From assembly GCA_021399445.1 (NCBI GenBank), contig JAJTUQ010000002.1:186001-250000 (forward strand): a DNA stretch of 64,000 bases, written 5' to 3'. The translations under genes were made by a program, and so were the position numbers. Origin of the DNA: Xylogone sp. PMI_703 (taxonomy: Eukaryota > Ascomycota > Leotiomycetes). Below the pieces are notes generated by a model. It was not told where the DNA came from and ran no database searches. It saw only the letters and a program-made list of their open reading frames with translations. How positions within the stretch are numbered: position 1 is the first letter of the stretch; the number at the start of each line of letters is the position of its first letter. Below are positions 13,103 through 24,654 of the stretch, piece by piece.

Positions 13103-14647
13103 GATGAATTGCTGTACGGTATGACTCTTGGTGAGAGTTAGACGTACCTGTTGCGCCGAGCGACGCAGAGGAAAAGTGCGGGACAAGCAACCAGAGGGAT
13201 TGATGTGCTGGCAGATGAGACTAGACGAGCAAATAAGCAATTGTGCTCTGTTTGCTACACCAGACAAGCGTCTCTCAGCTGTAGAATCAAAGCCAGACAA
13301 AACTCAAGACAGATGCGAGATGTGACGTTGGCAGGAGAGCATGCAGACCTCTTGATGAGTTGAGGCAACGAGGCTAGCTTGATGGAAGGTTGATGTCGCG
13401 GCTGGAAATTTGGCGAAAGATTCCTTCCTATCACGTGATAGAGATCCACGCTCAGGCCTCCTGGTGCCAGCGAGAGCTTTGGGCGAACTAATTAACTGAA
13501 TCAAACACCACGGATAACAAGCACATACATAAATGAAGCCCCCTAAAAAGGCCATATGTATAACGTAGCCGCTGCTCTAACAAATGCACAGTTAAGATGT
13601 AGAATAATCAATAAGGCGACAATGAGCCTAAATATAACAAATGCAATATTACATGTTGAAATAGTTCAAATTTGATCATCCGAATTCGCAAAGCTTACTT
13701 GTATTCAACTGCGAGGTTCAACCGTTCGAATAGCTGCTCATAATATATGGAAATGCATTTCAAATTCCCAGGGAATTTTTATAACAATCTGACCTAGTAC
13801 ACCTCTATACAGAGGAAGCATATTCACTTCTAATCCAGAAAGTGAACCCAATGGTCCATTAAATCAGCTACCTTTTCTTCCATCGAACACAGACTCGCTG
13901 TCCACCCTCCTGGATACTCATTCTCTACAGAACAATAATAAATCCACAAGCGGTAGCGCAATCCAATAAAATGGGATATAACGAGTAGATTGTTCGCATT
14001 GCCGCTAAAATGGCCATAAACCACTGATGCAATTATCCTAGAAAACCCATCCACGCCCTCAAAGACAATGCTAAGCCTAGAGAATGATATGCTCATATCT
14101 CCACAATGGACAGAACATGGAAGAGTCCCGAGACCCATGGTACTTTCAATTAACGCTCCGTTGTTAGCTCTGCTCCGGAATCCTCTAATAGATCTATCAC
14201 GTGAAGGAATTGGGAATTTCCATGTACGGCTCCTTGTGGGGGGTCACTTGATGCGGAAACAATGTGTTTATTCACTTAGATTAGAGGGTTTCTATATATT
14301 GATCTTATTCAATTAGGCTCGGAAAATGATATTATGCTATTCACTTATTGTTATTTCAAATATTGAATATGATGTCGATACATATATATATCACTACGAT
14401 TCTTCGATTGAGTATTTTTCTCTTCCCTTCTTATCATTCTTCCTGCCAATAGGCGATATCTATTGATCTAACGCCCTTTACTCCATTAGCGGGTTCTGAA
14501 TAGCTTCGAGTCTCATTGATCTCAGTGTTTGACATGTTTGCACTGGAGTTCTTCTAATTGTTATCAGCGCTTCAATAGGGAACATCAATAACCTCAATTC
14601 TGGACTGTTGTACCCTCCTCACTGCTATTGTCCATCATGATGAGGTC
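13103..14647. other. Intergenic region, AT-rich
   Basis: 1.5 kb holding the divergent promoters of the RRM gene and the acidic protein gene. Reading frames here are short and unsupported. Confidence 0.4.
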
Positions 14648-14655
14648 TATAAAAG
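14648..14655 (+). promoter_or_regulatory. TATA box for the acidic protein gene
   Basis: TATAAAAG followed by a pyrimidine-rich stretch (about 14666-14700), the usual arrangement of a strong fungal core promoter. It lies 178 bases before the start codon, on the correct strand. Confidence 0.6.
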
Positions 14656-14735
14656 GGCTGGACTTCTCCCAACTCTCCTCCTTCTCCTCCTCGCCCTTTT
14701 CAAAATACTTGAAAACGAGAGATAACATTTCACGG

Positions 14736-14820
14736 GTATGTCTCTTAACCTTGTCATTTCCTTATTGCATTCACCCCTATCCCATGGTTCAGATATACTG
14801 ACATTCACCATTCACTCCAG
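14736..14820 (+). other. Leader (5' UTR) intron
   Basis: Bounded by GTATGT and TCCAG, with a branch-like ACTGAC about 20 bases before the acceptor. It is 85 nt long and ends 5 bases before the start codon at 14826. It marks the plus strand as the transcribed strand. Confidence 0.55.
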
Positions 14821-14825
14821 ACGAA

Positions 14826-15434
14826 ATGAGCACTTCTCTCAGCTACATCAACAGTCGGTACGGGGAGGATATCGCGCCCTCCGCCGACTTTGCTCTCGCC
14901 GCCAAGCCCGCCTCAGCTTTCCCTGCGAGAAGAGCCGGTCCTGCCCCGTTGGTGGGCAGTGTACCTGGGTTGGCACCTGTATCGAGAGCAAAACCCGTCA
15001 ACGCCCCGCAACGAGTGAAGAGTGAGGGCACTGGACCATCGACGGTGGACCGTCGGGAGGCAGCTCCAGCTGCGCTCCCACCACCGAAGAGACCAGGCGT
15101 CACTTCCTCCTCGACCAGCGGTGGCCGCCAAGCGTCGACCTTGCTTCCTGTACCTCCTGTGCCTGTGCCTTCTGCACCGAGGAGAAACGCCCCGATTCCC
15201 TTCGCGTTGGGAGCAAGCCTGTCGACAACCTCTTGCCAGGAAGTGGAGTCAGATGACTCGGAGGAGGAGGGTGAGGAGGAGGAGGAGGAAGGGGAGGAGG
15301 AGATGGAGTGGGAGGGCGGGGAGGGTGAGGAGGAGGAGCGGGATCCGGGGGATCCCATAGACGATGTGTGGTACGGGGATGCGTACCGGTTGGGGGGCTA
15401 CTATTGGCTCCATATGGACACCCGCGAGGGTTGA
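14826..15434 (+). CDS. Small Pro/Ala-rich protein with acidic tail, unknown function
   Basis: I do not recognise this 202-residue single-exon protein. The N-terminus is MSTSLSYINSRYGEDIAPSA. Residues 25-125 are Ala/Pro/Arg/Ser-rich and probably disordered. Residues about 139-175 are a dense Glu/Asp tract encoded by GAG repeats, and the last ~25 residues are Tyr/Trp-rich (VWYGDAYRLGGYYWLHMD), which suggests a short conserved interaction motif. The plus strand is preferred because of the upstream TATA box, pyrimidine leader and leader intron. A 171-codon frame runs antisense across almost the same bases because the region is GC-rich and stop-poor. It could be a nuclear or chaperone-like acidic protein, but that is speculation. 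Confidence 0.65.
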   Translation: MSTSLSYINSRYGEDIAPSADFALAAKPASAFPARRAGPAPLVGSVPGLAPVSRAKPVNAPQRVKSEGTGPSTVDRREAAPAALPPPKRPGVTSSSTSGGRQASTLLPVPPVPVPSAPRRNAPIPFALGASLSTTSCQEVESDDSEEEGEEEEEEGEEEMEWEGGEGEEEERDPGDPIDDVWYGDAYRLGGYYWLHMDTREG

Positions 15435-16284
15435 TCCGCTTGTCTTTCTCTTCTCTGGAGCATGTCTTTAATCAGGCCCGGCGTGGCTGGTTCGGAGTTG
15501 GCGGCGTTGGTTCCTCACAGGAGCCGTTCTCAATTCATCTCGTCGTTCCTGCTCACATCATAAGCCATGCCATCGTGATTCCCGTGTTATCGTTGTCATT
15601 TGCAGTATCATTGCCATATGTATCGCTCTCACTTTCTGGTGTTGCTGTCGTTTCCCACATGCACTGCTGCCAATTGTGTTCATGTTGCACGTTGTCTTAC
15701 CACACGGGTTGTAAGGCTGTAAATGATTCAACACTCTTCAGGAGTAGACTTCCTCTCAATACCCCGAGCGTGTTTCAAGAATAAAAGAAAACATATATGT
15801 TTAGGGGCACCATAATTAAGTGGCATGGAATGTATGTTCAACAAGTTATGGCATGAAGTGGTCTTCATATGGAGCCATCACCGAACGTCGATATATTCAT
15901 ATTAGCAGATCCTCCCCTAGTTCCAAAAATTATTTGTAATGACATACCGTGTGAGACAGCATTCAATAAAAAGGCTTGTAAGAACAGGCATATTAACCTA
16001 TCGCGATCTAAACTAGTGAGAAGATACACACATATCTCATAGCATTAACAGTGTTTGAACGGGAAAGAGTCCAGCAACCAAAAACTGATGTATATGTTTT
16101 CTCTTTATCGCCTCCAGTTCTTCAATCCCAGAAATGACCCAACGCCAATATGTATGCCATACTGGACTCAAAAACCACCGACGCCGTGCTATCGCGTACA
16201 GACAAACAGATTCCAGATCTTTTGTATACAAGAGCAAGGATTCATATATTCACAGTCCATGTGTAGCTCACTCTACATTCCCAT
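15435..16284. other. Intergenic, convergent 3' ends
   Basis: About 0.85 kb between the acidic protein gene and the STIMATE-like gene. The frame at 15368-15784 is largely 3' UTR sequence and is not supported. Confidence 0.4.
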
Positions 16285-17482
16285 CTAGCGTGTGCTAGTA
16301 CTTCCTGCCGTTGAGTTGTGATCTCCATCGAACCTAGGGTCATATTCCTTATTTCCAGGTTTGGAGACATTATTTGTCAACCCTGCGACACTTCCACCTA
16401 ATCTTTTGGGGCTCAAGTCAGCCCTTGGTTTAAGCTCATCCTCTTCACTACTCTCATCTTCTTCGTCTCCGGAATTGATCTCATCGCTGCTCCCACTATG
16501 CTCCTCATAGTCATCAGAATTCCTAGCTTCGATATACTCTCCTGATCCACTGTCATCTAACAACCTTTCATGGTCTGTGAGTCTTTGGTTCTTAATGAAA
16601 CTATCAACGATATAATATTGGGCCGCGTTCATGATAAGGGGGAAGATCAGCATAACAAAGGTGACTTGCAGGGCTTCACTACCCTCCGTCCATCTCAAGG
16701 CCCAGTCTCCAACTCGTGAGATCCATGGAAGTGCGACAAAGATGATTAGAACGCAGGTCTTCATTCCCATCAATCCAATGAAGTAAATCAGGCATTGTTT
16801 GAACCACCACCCCGCTCGCGGTGGGCGGCCGTAGTTACCTGATTCGATGGATTCCCGGGGTACACCTACTGGTGTCAGAGCGAAGAAAGCGGTCAACATG
16901 CGAAGGAGGAGTATCAAGATTGGGATGCCAAGCGTAGTCTAGTTCTAGTGTTAGTATTCTCGGCCATGAAAAAAGAAGGCTGTACCATACATCAATAGCC
17001 AGATTCAGCAGATAAAAAGAACAGGGGTTCGGTGTATATCTGTCAGTCGTTGCCCTTCTTTGCGCTACTGGATCCAACCGAATGGAAAATTGCCCTGAAG
17101 ACAGCATCGACATGAGCAAGTTCGCACCGTGTACTAATACACTCCCAACAACTTGTTTCGAGACATCGAAGAACCAAATCTTCAGTGGTCTTTGCGGGCG
17201 TTCTTTCCATCTTTTATATACCAGTGCTAACAGAGCTAATCCTCCCAGTGCTCCTTGAACGAGTAAGGCAAAGGGGCCTAGCAATCGACATTCTCCGGTG
17301 TCTTGATCGGAATCTATTGTGCTTGAGACTACGGTTGTAGCTGTAGAGGCCGCAATGGCCATGGTTTTCGACATGGTGGGGATGATGGAAGTCATAACTA
17401 CTGAGCCTGCGACTATCGCAGAGGTTGCTAAAGCAGGTATATCATTTTCTAGCGCTGGTTCGAAGCCTGGCGGAGGCAACAT
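16285..17482 (-). CDS. STIMATE/TMEM110-like multipass membrane protein
   Basis: 381-residue membrane protein in two exons, 17482-16991 and 16938-16285. The start is the first ATG of the frame; the codon two before it is TTG. Four or five hydrophobic segments lie between residues ~75 and 270. Family signatures are LLGPFALLVQGALGGLALLA, KIWFFDVSKQVVGSVLVHGANLLMS, NPCSFYLLNLAID joined across the intron to TTLGIPILILLLRML, and AGWWFKQCLIYFIGLMGMKT. These match the STIMATE family; fungal members are usually named vacuolar membrane proteins. Human STIMATE supports STIM/Orai contacts between ER and plasma membrane; whether fungi share that is unknown. The C-terminal ~110 residues are acidic and Ser-rich, a likely cytosolic tail. 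Confidence 0.85.
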
Positions 17483-18502
17483 GAGCAATGACCTGCTATT
17501 ATTTTATTCAAAATATCGTCTTGTGCAGTCGCAAAATGGTCGTTGCAACAGTGATCGTCGTATATCCACCACGGTCCCAGCTAATACTCGAACACGAGCC
17601 TAGGAGAGTATTGTGAAATGTTTCAATTCCGCACTAAACAAAGAAGAAAGTGCTATCAAAGTCTTAGTCCTTTTCCAGAAGGACACGGCAGCCTTTGAAT
17701 GAAGTCGTTAAAGGAAGTTGCGATATAAAAAGAACAGAGGATGTTGGGCATGCGGTCACAAGCGCAGCCAGTGACTTGAGGATCAGGCTAAGGAACAGGC
17801 TGTGCGTCAGAGTGCTGTGGAGGCGAGGGAGGCAACCTGGGGCGGCTCGGCGGTATCGAAAGCGGTTAGCACCAACCTGCGTGAAGGCTTTAAATCTCGC
17901 TTAAGATCCAATAGGCAGGAGACTGGAGTAGTATCAAAACGCTCTTTCATAGGATGTATCAAACCATGGAATCTTGAGGGGAAGAGGACCTTCGGATACT
18001 AACTTAATAGACCCGATACTCTCAAACTTACTTTAAAAACTCCCATCAGGTTCTAGATTTATAAGAGGAATGCATTTTGAAACTGTTGTGATTATTAATG
18101 TTTTGATCTTCACTCGCAGCCGTTTAAAGTCGTCGGGCAACCTGCATGCTTGGCAAAACAGTTCCGGTAGCATAGCAGCAAGGTATCGTAGCAGTAGGCT
18201 ATGCAGACCGTTTCGTACTCGGGGCTGCGAGTAGTTCATTTAATGCTTAGTTTAGGAACATGTAGTTTACTTGAGCTTTTGATACACAAAGAAAAATTAA
18301 TAGCCATAAAGTACGGATGGTAATGCTTATATTTCATATTCTGGATATCATAGTCTATTCTTTCCCATCGTCCCCTGCCTTCGTATATGACCCCATCCAG
18401 ATCCCAGATTCGTATATAAAGTCTTAGCTGAGATGAGGCTTTACAGCCTTGAAATGACGTTGGATAGTAACTATATTCGAGAAGGCTGATAAAACCAGAA
18501 GT
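17483..18502. other. Intergenic spacer
   Basis: 1 kb with no supported gene. It contains the promoter of the STIMATE-like gene and the 3' side of the microprotein gene. Confidence 0.4.
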
Positions 18503-18669
18503 TTAGACTGGGCAGCTCTATAGTAAAAATATATCAGCCACAAGTTCAAAGATCCACCATATTTATCGAGTTAAAGGAATGGGAATGAACTCACAGCTCC
18601 GCAAGAACTGCAAGTCTTGCCGCTATCAGCACCAGCAGCACCACATTTGGGACAAGTTGCGCCGTGCAT
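18503..18669 (-). CDS. 29-residue Cys-rich (zinc-ribbon-like) microprotein
   Basis: Candidate tiny gene of two exons, 18669-18595 and 18517-18503, joined over a 77-nt intron (GTGAGT ... CTATAG, with an internal TTTAACT branch-like site). The product has 29 residues: it opens MHGATCPKCGAAGADSG and ends CSSCGASCPV before TAA. Cys residues stand at 6, 9, 20, 23 and 27; the CPKCGA...CSSCGA pair has the spacing of a zinc ribbon knuckle. Splicing adds the fifth Cys; without it the frame reads into the intron and stops after SSFPFL. The ATG lies in a frame open upstream, so a longer N-terminus is possible but looks non-coding. It resembles small fungal metal-binding peptides, but a metallothionein function is only a hypothesis. 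Confidence 0.6.
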
Positions 18670-19444
18670 CTTGAGATCAGATGGGTGGTTTCGATTTGTG
18701 AATATGGGTATGGGCTTTGAGGTATTTCTTTTCTTTCTAGTTATCGATTTGATGTATATGAACAAGAAAGAGTGAAAGAAAGTTGCTCGAGGAATCACTT
18801 ATAGATAAGCTGGGGGGGCGGCAACCTAGCAAGGCCGCGAAACTTGCGGGGGTGAAACCTCCCACGCGCTACCACGCCTGTCTCTCTACCAATGCTAGCT
18901 TACTGCGTGTTCAGACTGGAGCACGTGGATCATCGCGGACTGGTCGTGTGAACAACAACATGGTTTGATTCGGCTTTAACAATAATCTACACTGCCCAAA
19001 TTTGGGTGTCTCACAAAGAGTTGGTCTTGTGGAAACGAAAAAAGGTCTGCTTATGGCCGTGTATACCGCTTCAGGAGCAGGTATATCCACTTCAATTTAA
19101 TGCCATATGAAATAACCATAATAAAAAAGAATAGCACAAGAGTAAAGAAGTTTCATAGTCCGCCCGTCCAGCCAAAAAGTATCCCCACTTGATTGTAGGT
19201 ACCACCCTTGGGAACCAGGCTCGATTCAGCCTATCCCAGCCCACTCCTTTCAACGCCTTGGAAGAATCAAGCCACGAACGAAAGCAAGCAAAGAAGTCGA
19301 AGTAGTACGCCCATTTCCCCCAGTATTGCCGCTATCTTTAACAGTGTTGCCCCGCCTGGACTTATTAATCAAAAACGGGCCTGCAGAAGCCTTTGGTTTC
19401 GTCAGGGAGTGCTTTCGTATCTGTTCCACAGACCCGTCTATTTG
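18670..19444. other. Intergenic spacer
   Basis: Promoter side of the microprotein gene and the 3' side of the SF3B6 gene. No other gene is seen. Confidence 0.4.
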
Positions 19445-20054
19445 TTATTCGATACCGTGTTGCCGCTTGAGCTGCTCTAAATTTTCCCGGCGGGCTTCTA
19501 AGTCCTCTTTCGATCGGACCATCTTCTCTGGTTGATGATATAGAACTATTCCTGAATTAGCCGCAAGATAGTTTTGAGCACAGGGACGATGCATGGAACT
19601 TACCAACGAGATAACGGTTCTGGAAGTTGAATCCGTTTAACTTATCGCACGCCTGCTTCGCATCCATCACGTCCTCATATACGACGAATGCAGTGCCTTT
19701 TGTATTGCTAGCAATCCCCTGGCGAATTTGGCTGCAGAATAATTAGCATCTCTCCGATTACCGTAGGGGGCGAAAGTCATATACCGGATTGGACCGAATT
19801 TTCCAAATAGATCGAATAGTTCCTCTGGTGTGACGTTGTAGCTGCCCCATAATCAGTAACCATTCACAAATAGCCGAAATACTCCTATTCCTCGTTGAAA
19901 CTGTGTCGGGAGCGCGGTACGGACCTTAGATTCTTGACGAACAAAGCTCTATCAGATTCGTTAGATATCTTACCCATGCACGCGATGGCCAATGGCACAG
20001 ATAGAGGAGCACATACCGGTTGACTTCTGGTGCAAGTTTACCGCCTCGACTCAT
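19445..20054 (-). CDS. SF3B6: Splicing factor 3B subunit 6 (SF3b14a/p14)
   Basis: Small RRM protein of the U2 snRNP SF3b complex that lies at the pre-mRNA branch site and binds SF3B1. Five exons: 20054-20017, 19948-19925, 19841-19785, 19731-19604 and 19545-19445, giving 115 residues, close to the 125 of the human protein. The product starts [13 protein letters not shown], then ALFVKNLSYNV (RNP2), a helix [39 protein letters not shown] (RNP1 region), [14 protein letters not shown], and a Lys/Glu-rich tail ending RQHGIE. The conserved aromatic at RNP2 used for branch-site contact is Tyr in LSYNV. Exon 2 is a 24-nt microexon. Each exon is too short to stand out alone, so the gene is easy to miss. 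Confidence 0.93.
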
Positions 20055-21082
20055 AGCTTGGCTACAGGATTCCAACTGTCTGGTTGTTGACGGGGAAAAG
20101 ATAAAGGAACTATCAAATGATCGCGAACGAGTATCAGAGGGGCATGTCAATTCAGGGAAGCAATGGTAAGAATACGCCATACCTGTTTTGGGAAAGTGCA
20201 CGCGACTGCCTTGCATCATGTGACCATCCGATTTATCCCTTAAGTCCGTGGATGTCGCTTTTAATCGGACAATTATCTTTCTTGTGCAAGAGTTGTTACT
20301 TATGTACAGAGTGCAGATGGAACAATAATTTACCCTCTAATTGTGATGCTTAAAATACGTTAATAAATGTAATAGTTGAATTTACTGCCCTCCAGACTCG
20401 TTTTCCTCAGAGTAGGAGGTGGCGATCGTTACAAATCTAACAACATCTCGGAAATGCTTAGCAAATGAGCCTTTTCGCTTATTCTGGATAAGCTAGATAG
20501 AACAGCAAATGAACTATCATTGTCCCAACGTTCTGACTGTGTAGATATTTTTCATGATGCTTTGGTGAATTTTGATGGCTGTGTCAGTCTTCTATCAACC
20601 ACTTCTTCTTCTCCAAGTGGAAGCCAGCAATTACCGCACCAGATCCATAATTGCTTGCAGGAAGATAAGTATCCCAAGGATTTCGGCACTTCGCGATCCA
20701 TTTTTCATTTTCCGATCCACCGAGCTAGTTTGGCTGCAGAGTGGAGATTTCGGACAGAGGACCATGGCCGAATTCGCTATCATCATACAGAAACGGGTAA
20801 GAGTCATCAAGGCTCGTACCTAGTGAACAGAGGCATCAGAAATAGCATGCTACGGTAGGTGGCGTATCTTCATTCGGAGGGTGCATATAAATTCCACTCG
20901 ATTTCATCACTTCACTCTTTATTTAAGCTACTACAACGAGCAACAAGCCCTGCATAGAAGGGGCGATCAACTGACTCGGTTGGGAAATACAAGGGCCGAA
21001 TTAGAGCAATGAGCCTTTTACAATATCGTCATACTAACAAAGAACCAGATGTGCTTCCATATATTTTCCAAGCGCTTTATAC
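20055..21082. other. Intergenic spacer
   Basis: 1 kb between the SF3B6 start and the ferric reductase 3' end. A 112-codon frame at 20520-20858 overlaps another frame on the same strand and has no recognisable features. Confidence 0.4.
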
Positions 21083-23070
21083 TCAGAAAGAGTATTCTTC
21101 AACGTGAAGGTGGATCCCTTGAGCACCAGTTCCTTTATGTACAGCGCGTTCATCTGAAAGTTTGGTGACCGTATTTCTGACCTTTGCAACGAGTGACTTG
21201 CCGCCACAAACTACTACAGATGTTTCTCCCCCACTTAGCTCAACTGGACAACGAATGAATTCTGCGAGATCAGGTCGACCGCAAGTCCAAATAATATGGG
21301 AGCTTGACTTAGGAACTTCGAAGACACTTCTTTTAGAGTCTAGTCCTTTTGCAGGTGCAAGTGATGTAGTGCTTGAACTCGAATAGGAGTTCATGGAAGA
21401 CAACTTAGCCAGGCAATGGCATTGCTCGTTCCTTGCCAAATTCTTCTCGGAACAACAGCACCCTTCCTCTTCATCACCGGGAGGTATTGAGAACACAGAA
21501 GCTCCATCTTCTGCGTCCGACGTTATCGCAATCTCGACAGTGAACTGTACATTTCTTTGCTTCGCTACAGCAAAAGCACCAGAAAGACGTTGCACATAGG
21601 TCTCAACATGGCTTCTTTTACGAGCAAGAACCAGCGCATGAATCCGACTTTCACAAATTGTTCCTGGATGGTTTAAAACGCTTTCCAATATTGGAAGAGT
21701 GAATGAAGTTCCTGTTGATGCTGAGATAAGAAGGAGCGTCTCGAAGGTATTCCATCGAAGCGATGCACCATATGGACCGGCTACTAATGCAGTGAAGCTC
21801 TGCTGCGATTTCCTCGCTAGTTTTTGAAGTCGTCGAGAAAAGCCAGAGTGCGAACGAACAACAAGCCGAATCTCTTTATGGGCACAATCCTTCTTCACGG
21901 TGTACTGACTAGCAATTGTATATGGATGTGCTTCTACTGGCCCAATCCACGGAAGCCAGAGATAGAGATGTTGTCCTGGCTTCCAAGCCATCTTGGTACC
22001 TTGGATGATAATAACGCTGATATCATCGCCTACCGCCTCAAGGCGAGCTCGATGACCGAATACTCGACCGTTATGTAACGGCAAGAGCGTGAGATTCTGA
22101 TAAATCAGTTGGCATAGACGTATCGCTCGATCTGATGCGATTGCAGCTATTGCAAACCAGATATTGTATCTTGCGTACGCTGGAACGTGAACATAGAGGA
22201 GCCACAAGAGTACCACCGATGCTGCAACATGTTGTAGCACGAAGATTTCATAGGCCATCCGTCGCAAAGGAGATAATGAGCTCAGGAATGTCCACACAAG
22301 AACGGCCCAGGCGCCAATCCCATACTTGACCATTGGCATCATCGCCAGTTCAAGTTGCACGAAATCTGCTCTCATCCACTCCCGCATGAAGAAACCTCCA
22401 TGGACTGTCACGGTAATTAGTAAAGTTCGAGACGTCCACCGATGGAACCAGTTCAACCGCTCGTGCGAAGTCCCAGCTATGTATCCAATAATGTTTGACT
22501 TCGATGCAAGTAGGTAAATAAAGGGGACTTGGGTAACTGAGATCCAAGCACCTCTGAAACCGATCCTCTCATAGTAGTAGACATCATGTATTACAGCCTT
22601 ATTCGTCATCATAAAGAGCAAGACAGACCAGTAGCAGCATAGAAGAAGTACTCTTCCTAATGAAGGAGGGCTTAACCATGATAACCATCGTTGGTTTATA
22701 TGGAGTTGAGGGTGCGAGATCTCCCGGACGATTGCTGTTGCTGTTGCGAAGCATTGTAGGAAGAGATTATGCGGCTTCGTAGGATACTGGAGCAGCGGAT
22801 CCTGAGCTCGTCGTAGCCTATCCGGAGAGGTGAGCAATATATCCTGTAATGGGCGTTCACATAAAAGTCCCAATCTAACCAACTCCTAGGACAATGTACT
22901 AACCTCGATACTGTCTCATATGACTTTAAGACCCTTATAGAAAGCATGAGAACGAGTGCTCCGGCAATAATATACCAATAACCCCGAGCTAGCTCCTGAT
23001 TATAGTTGCGAAACATATTATCAGAACCCATATCCATCCCCCCCATTCCCGACATTCCCGACATGTCCAT
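21083..23070 (-). CDS. Ferric/cupric-chelate reductase (FRE family)
   Basis: Transmembrane NADPH oxidoreductase that reduces extracellular Fe3+ or Cu2+ before uptake. Two exons, 23070-22904 and 22817-21083, 633 residues; the junction reads YETVS-RLRRAQDP. The N-terminus is Met-rich (MDMSGMSGMGGMDMG), resembling metal-binding Mets motifs. A first membrane span lies at ~31-47. The haem core has paired His in SHERLNWFHRW and VTVHGGF (first pair) and VLQHVAASVVLLWLLYVHVP (second pair). The FAD site is EAHPYTIAS and the NADPH side has GPYGASLRW. Near residue ~540 is an inserted Cys-rich, then Ser-rich loop (GCCCSEKN, QCHCLAK). The C-terminus HLHVEEYSF fits the family. A possible cell-wall-type protein exon lies 0.8 kb upstream on the other strand. 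Confidence 0.94.
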
Positions 23071-23891
23071 CTTAGTGGAAGCACAAGCTTGCGCTTTAAA
23101 TTCTGTTAAGTATCTACAGAAGAGCAAGCAAGCCTTTGCAATTCAAAGTGGTAGATGGAGGCGGTGGTTTCAATTTCTGATTAAAGAACTGGTAGGTGCC
23201 TCTGCGAAAGCTTCCCACTCTTGTACACTTGAAAACTCCCCTAGAGTGGTTGGTAATTGCGTGTATGTATCATGCTCATACGCCAGTCAAACAATACCAG
23301 CTACCAGTGTTAGAAGGTGAGCACAATTATTACTAAGTTCCAGTGACATGTTAAGAAAAGGTATTTATAAAATAGGCAAGGAAGTGGATTGGCAAGTAAT
23401 AACCTGCAGTGTTGATGTCCTGCATTGTCAGCCACAACTTGCTCAAATGCGAGCACCACATAAATGGACCACTTCTCCAGTAACAAAAAACCCAAACTAT
23501 CACTCTCGTGTTATTATTCTGTATCAGTTACTTGGAATCCTGGAGCAAAATACCAGTAAGTCAACATCCGAATGGGTCTATGAAGAGGTAAGTGATAATA
23601 GGTTTTTTCAAATATGCTTCTATCCATCCGTCTCGGCTGCTATAAAGCAATATGTGCTCAGAATGACTACATAAACCATATGAATATCTTGTTCTCTTGC
23701 GGTTAGCTATAAAGCCTTGAATATTGTGTTAACCGTGTTTCTTTAATGGTTCATGTTGCAAAAATGAAGTTGTTTTACAATAAACACCCTCTTGATCACA
23801 GTTCTCCCTGCTAAGTATTGCTTGGCCCACTTCCTTCTGAATTCGCCACCTGCAATTGGATTTAACGATGATACTCCTCATATGATTGTAG
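23071..23891. other. Upstream region of the ferric reductase
   Basis: AT-rich 0.8 kb. Frames here (such as 23348-23674) are not recognisable, and no exon clearly joins the Ser-rich frame at 23892. Confidence 0.35.
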
Positions 23892-24194
23892 TGCGCTGCT
23901 GTAAATTTTGTTGCTGGTTCTGCTGCTCCTCCATCGGTCTGCAAGAATGCTACCGGGCTTACAGCATCTTTTACCGTAGACACAACTTTATCAAGTCTAG
24001 CCTCTATGGCAAGTATCACCAGTGTACCCTCTTCTCAATCTTCACAGCCAGAATCTAGTTCCAGTGCCAGTGCAACCAGTTCAAGCACCCCAAAACCTTC
24101 GTCATCTACGTCACTTCATTCAAATATCGGACCAGTGCCCTTTGTCTGGGCGATTGTGAATATGCTGGCAACCGGTGCCGCCTATCTTTTGTAA
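23892..24194 (+). CDS. Candidate last exon of a Ser-rich, GPI-type surface protein (incomplete model)
   Basis: An open frame of 100 residues follows a plausible acceptor (GATTGTAG at 23884-23891) but has no good ATG of its own except at 24006. It contains two Cys (first residue, and PPSVCKNATG), then a Ser/Thr-rich stalk (SSSSASATSSSTPKPSSS) and a hydrophobic end, GPVPFVWAIVNMLATGAAYLL, which is the layout of a GPI-anchored fungal wall protein. Its place opposite a ferric reductase makes a CFEM haem-binding protein attractive, but I could not find the upstream exons with a signal peptide and the Cys pattern. It may be the 3' relic of a decayed gene. Treat function as unknown. Confidence 0.35.
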   Translation, partial: CAAVNFVAGSAAPPSVCKNATGLTASFTVDTTLSSLASMASITSVPSSQSSQPESSSSASATSSSTPKPSSSTSLHSNIGPVPFVWAIVNMLATGAAYLL

Positions 24195-24654
24195 ACTTGA
24201 GGTTTATGATGAATGTATTTGATCGTCATATGGAGAATGAGGATTTAGTTTAGATCGGTTGTCATTTAAACAAACTTCGGTCCTGCACAACAATACATAG
24301 CATTTTAGATTCAAAAAAAATGAGAGGATTGTTTACCATGGAATTTTGAATTGTACCAGACACTACAAGATCCTTTCACTTTCGCCGTATCGTGCATATA
24401 CAATTGTCTTATAATATTTCTCTTCATTTTCTCAAAACAGGTACGTAACTATTTGTATGTAGTAGTCCTTGTTCAACCATCGCTGCCGAACCTCAGAAAA
24501 ACTCGCGCAAACTTGCTCTCTCCATACCCGCTCGAACCTTGTAACTCCTCCTTCCAAATCTAATGACTAAGACTCTGTTAAACATAGTAGATGCGTAATC
24601 CTCCCACTTCTATATATCCAATTAAGGAAATTGTCTCGACTTCTTGTGTACAGA
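24195..24654. other. Intergenic, convergent
   Basis: Short AT-rich spacer between the Ser-rich frame and the Fig1 gene end. Nothing supported. Confidence 0.4.

Noticed and set aside
20520..20858. 112-codon frame between SF3B6 and the ferric reductase.
   Set aside because: Overlaps another frame; no features and no clear promoter.
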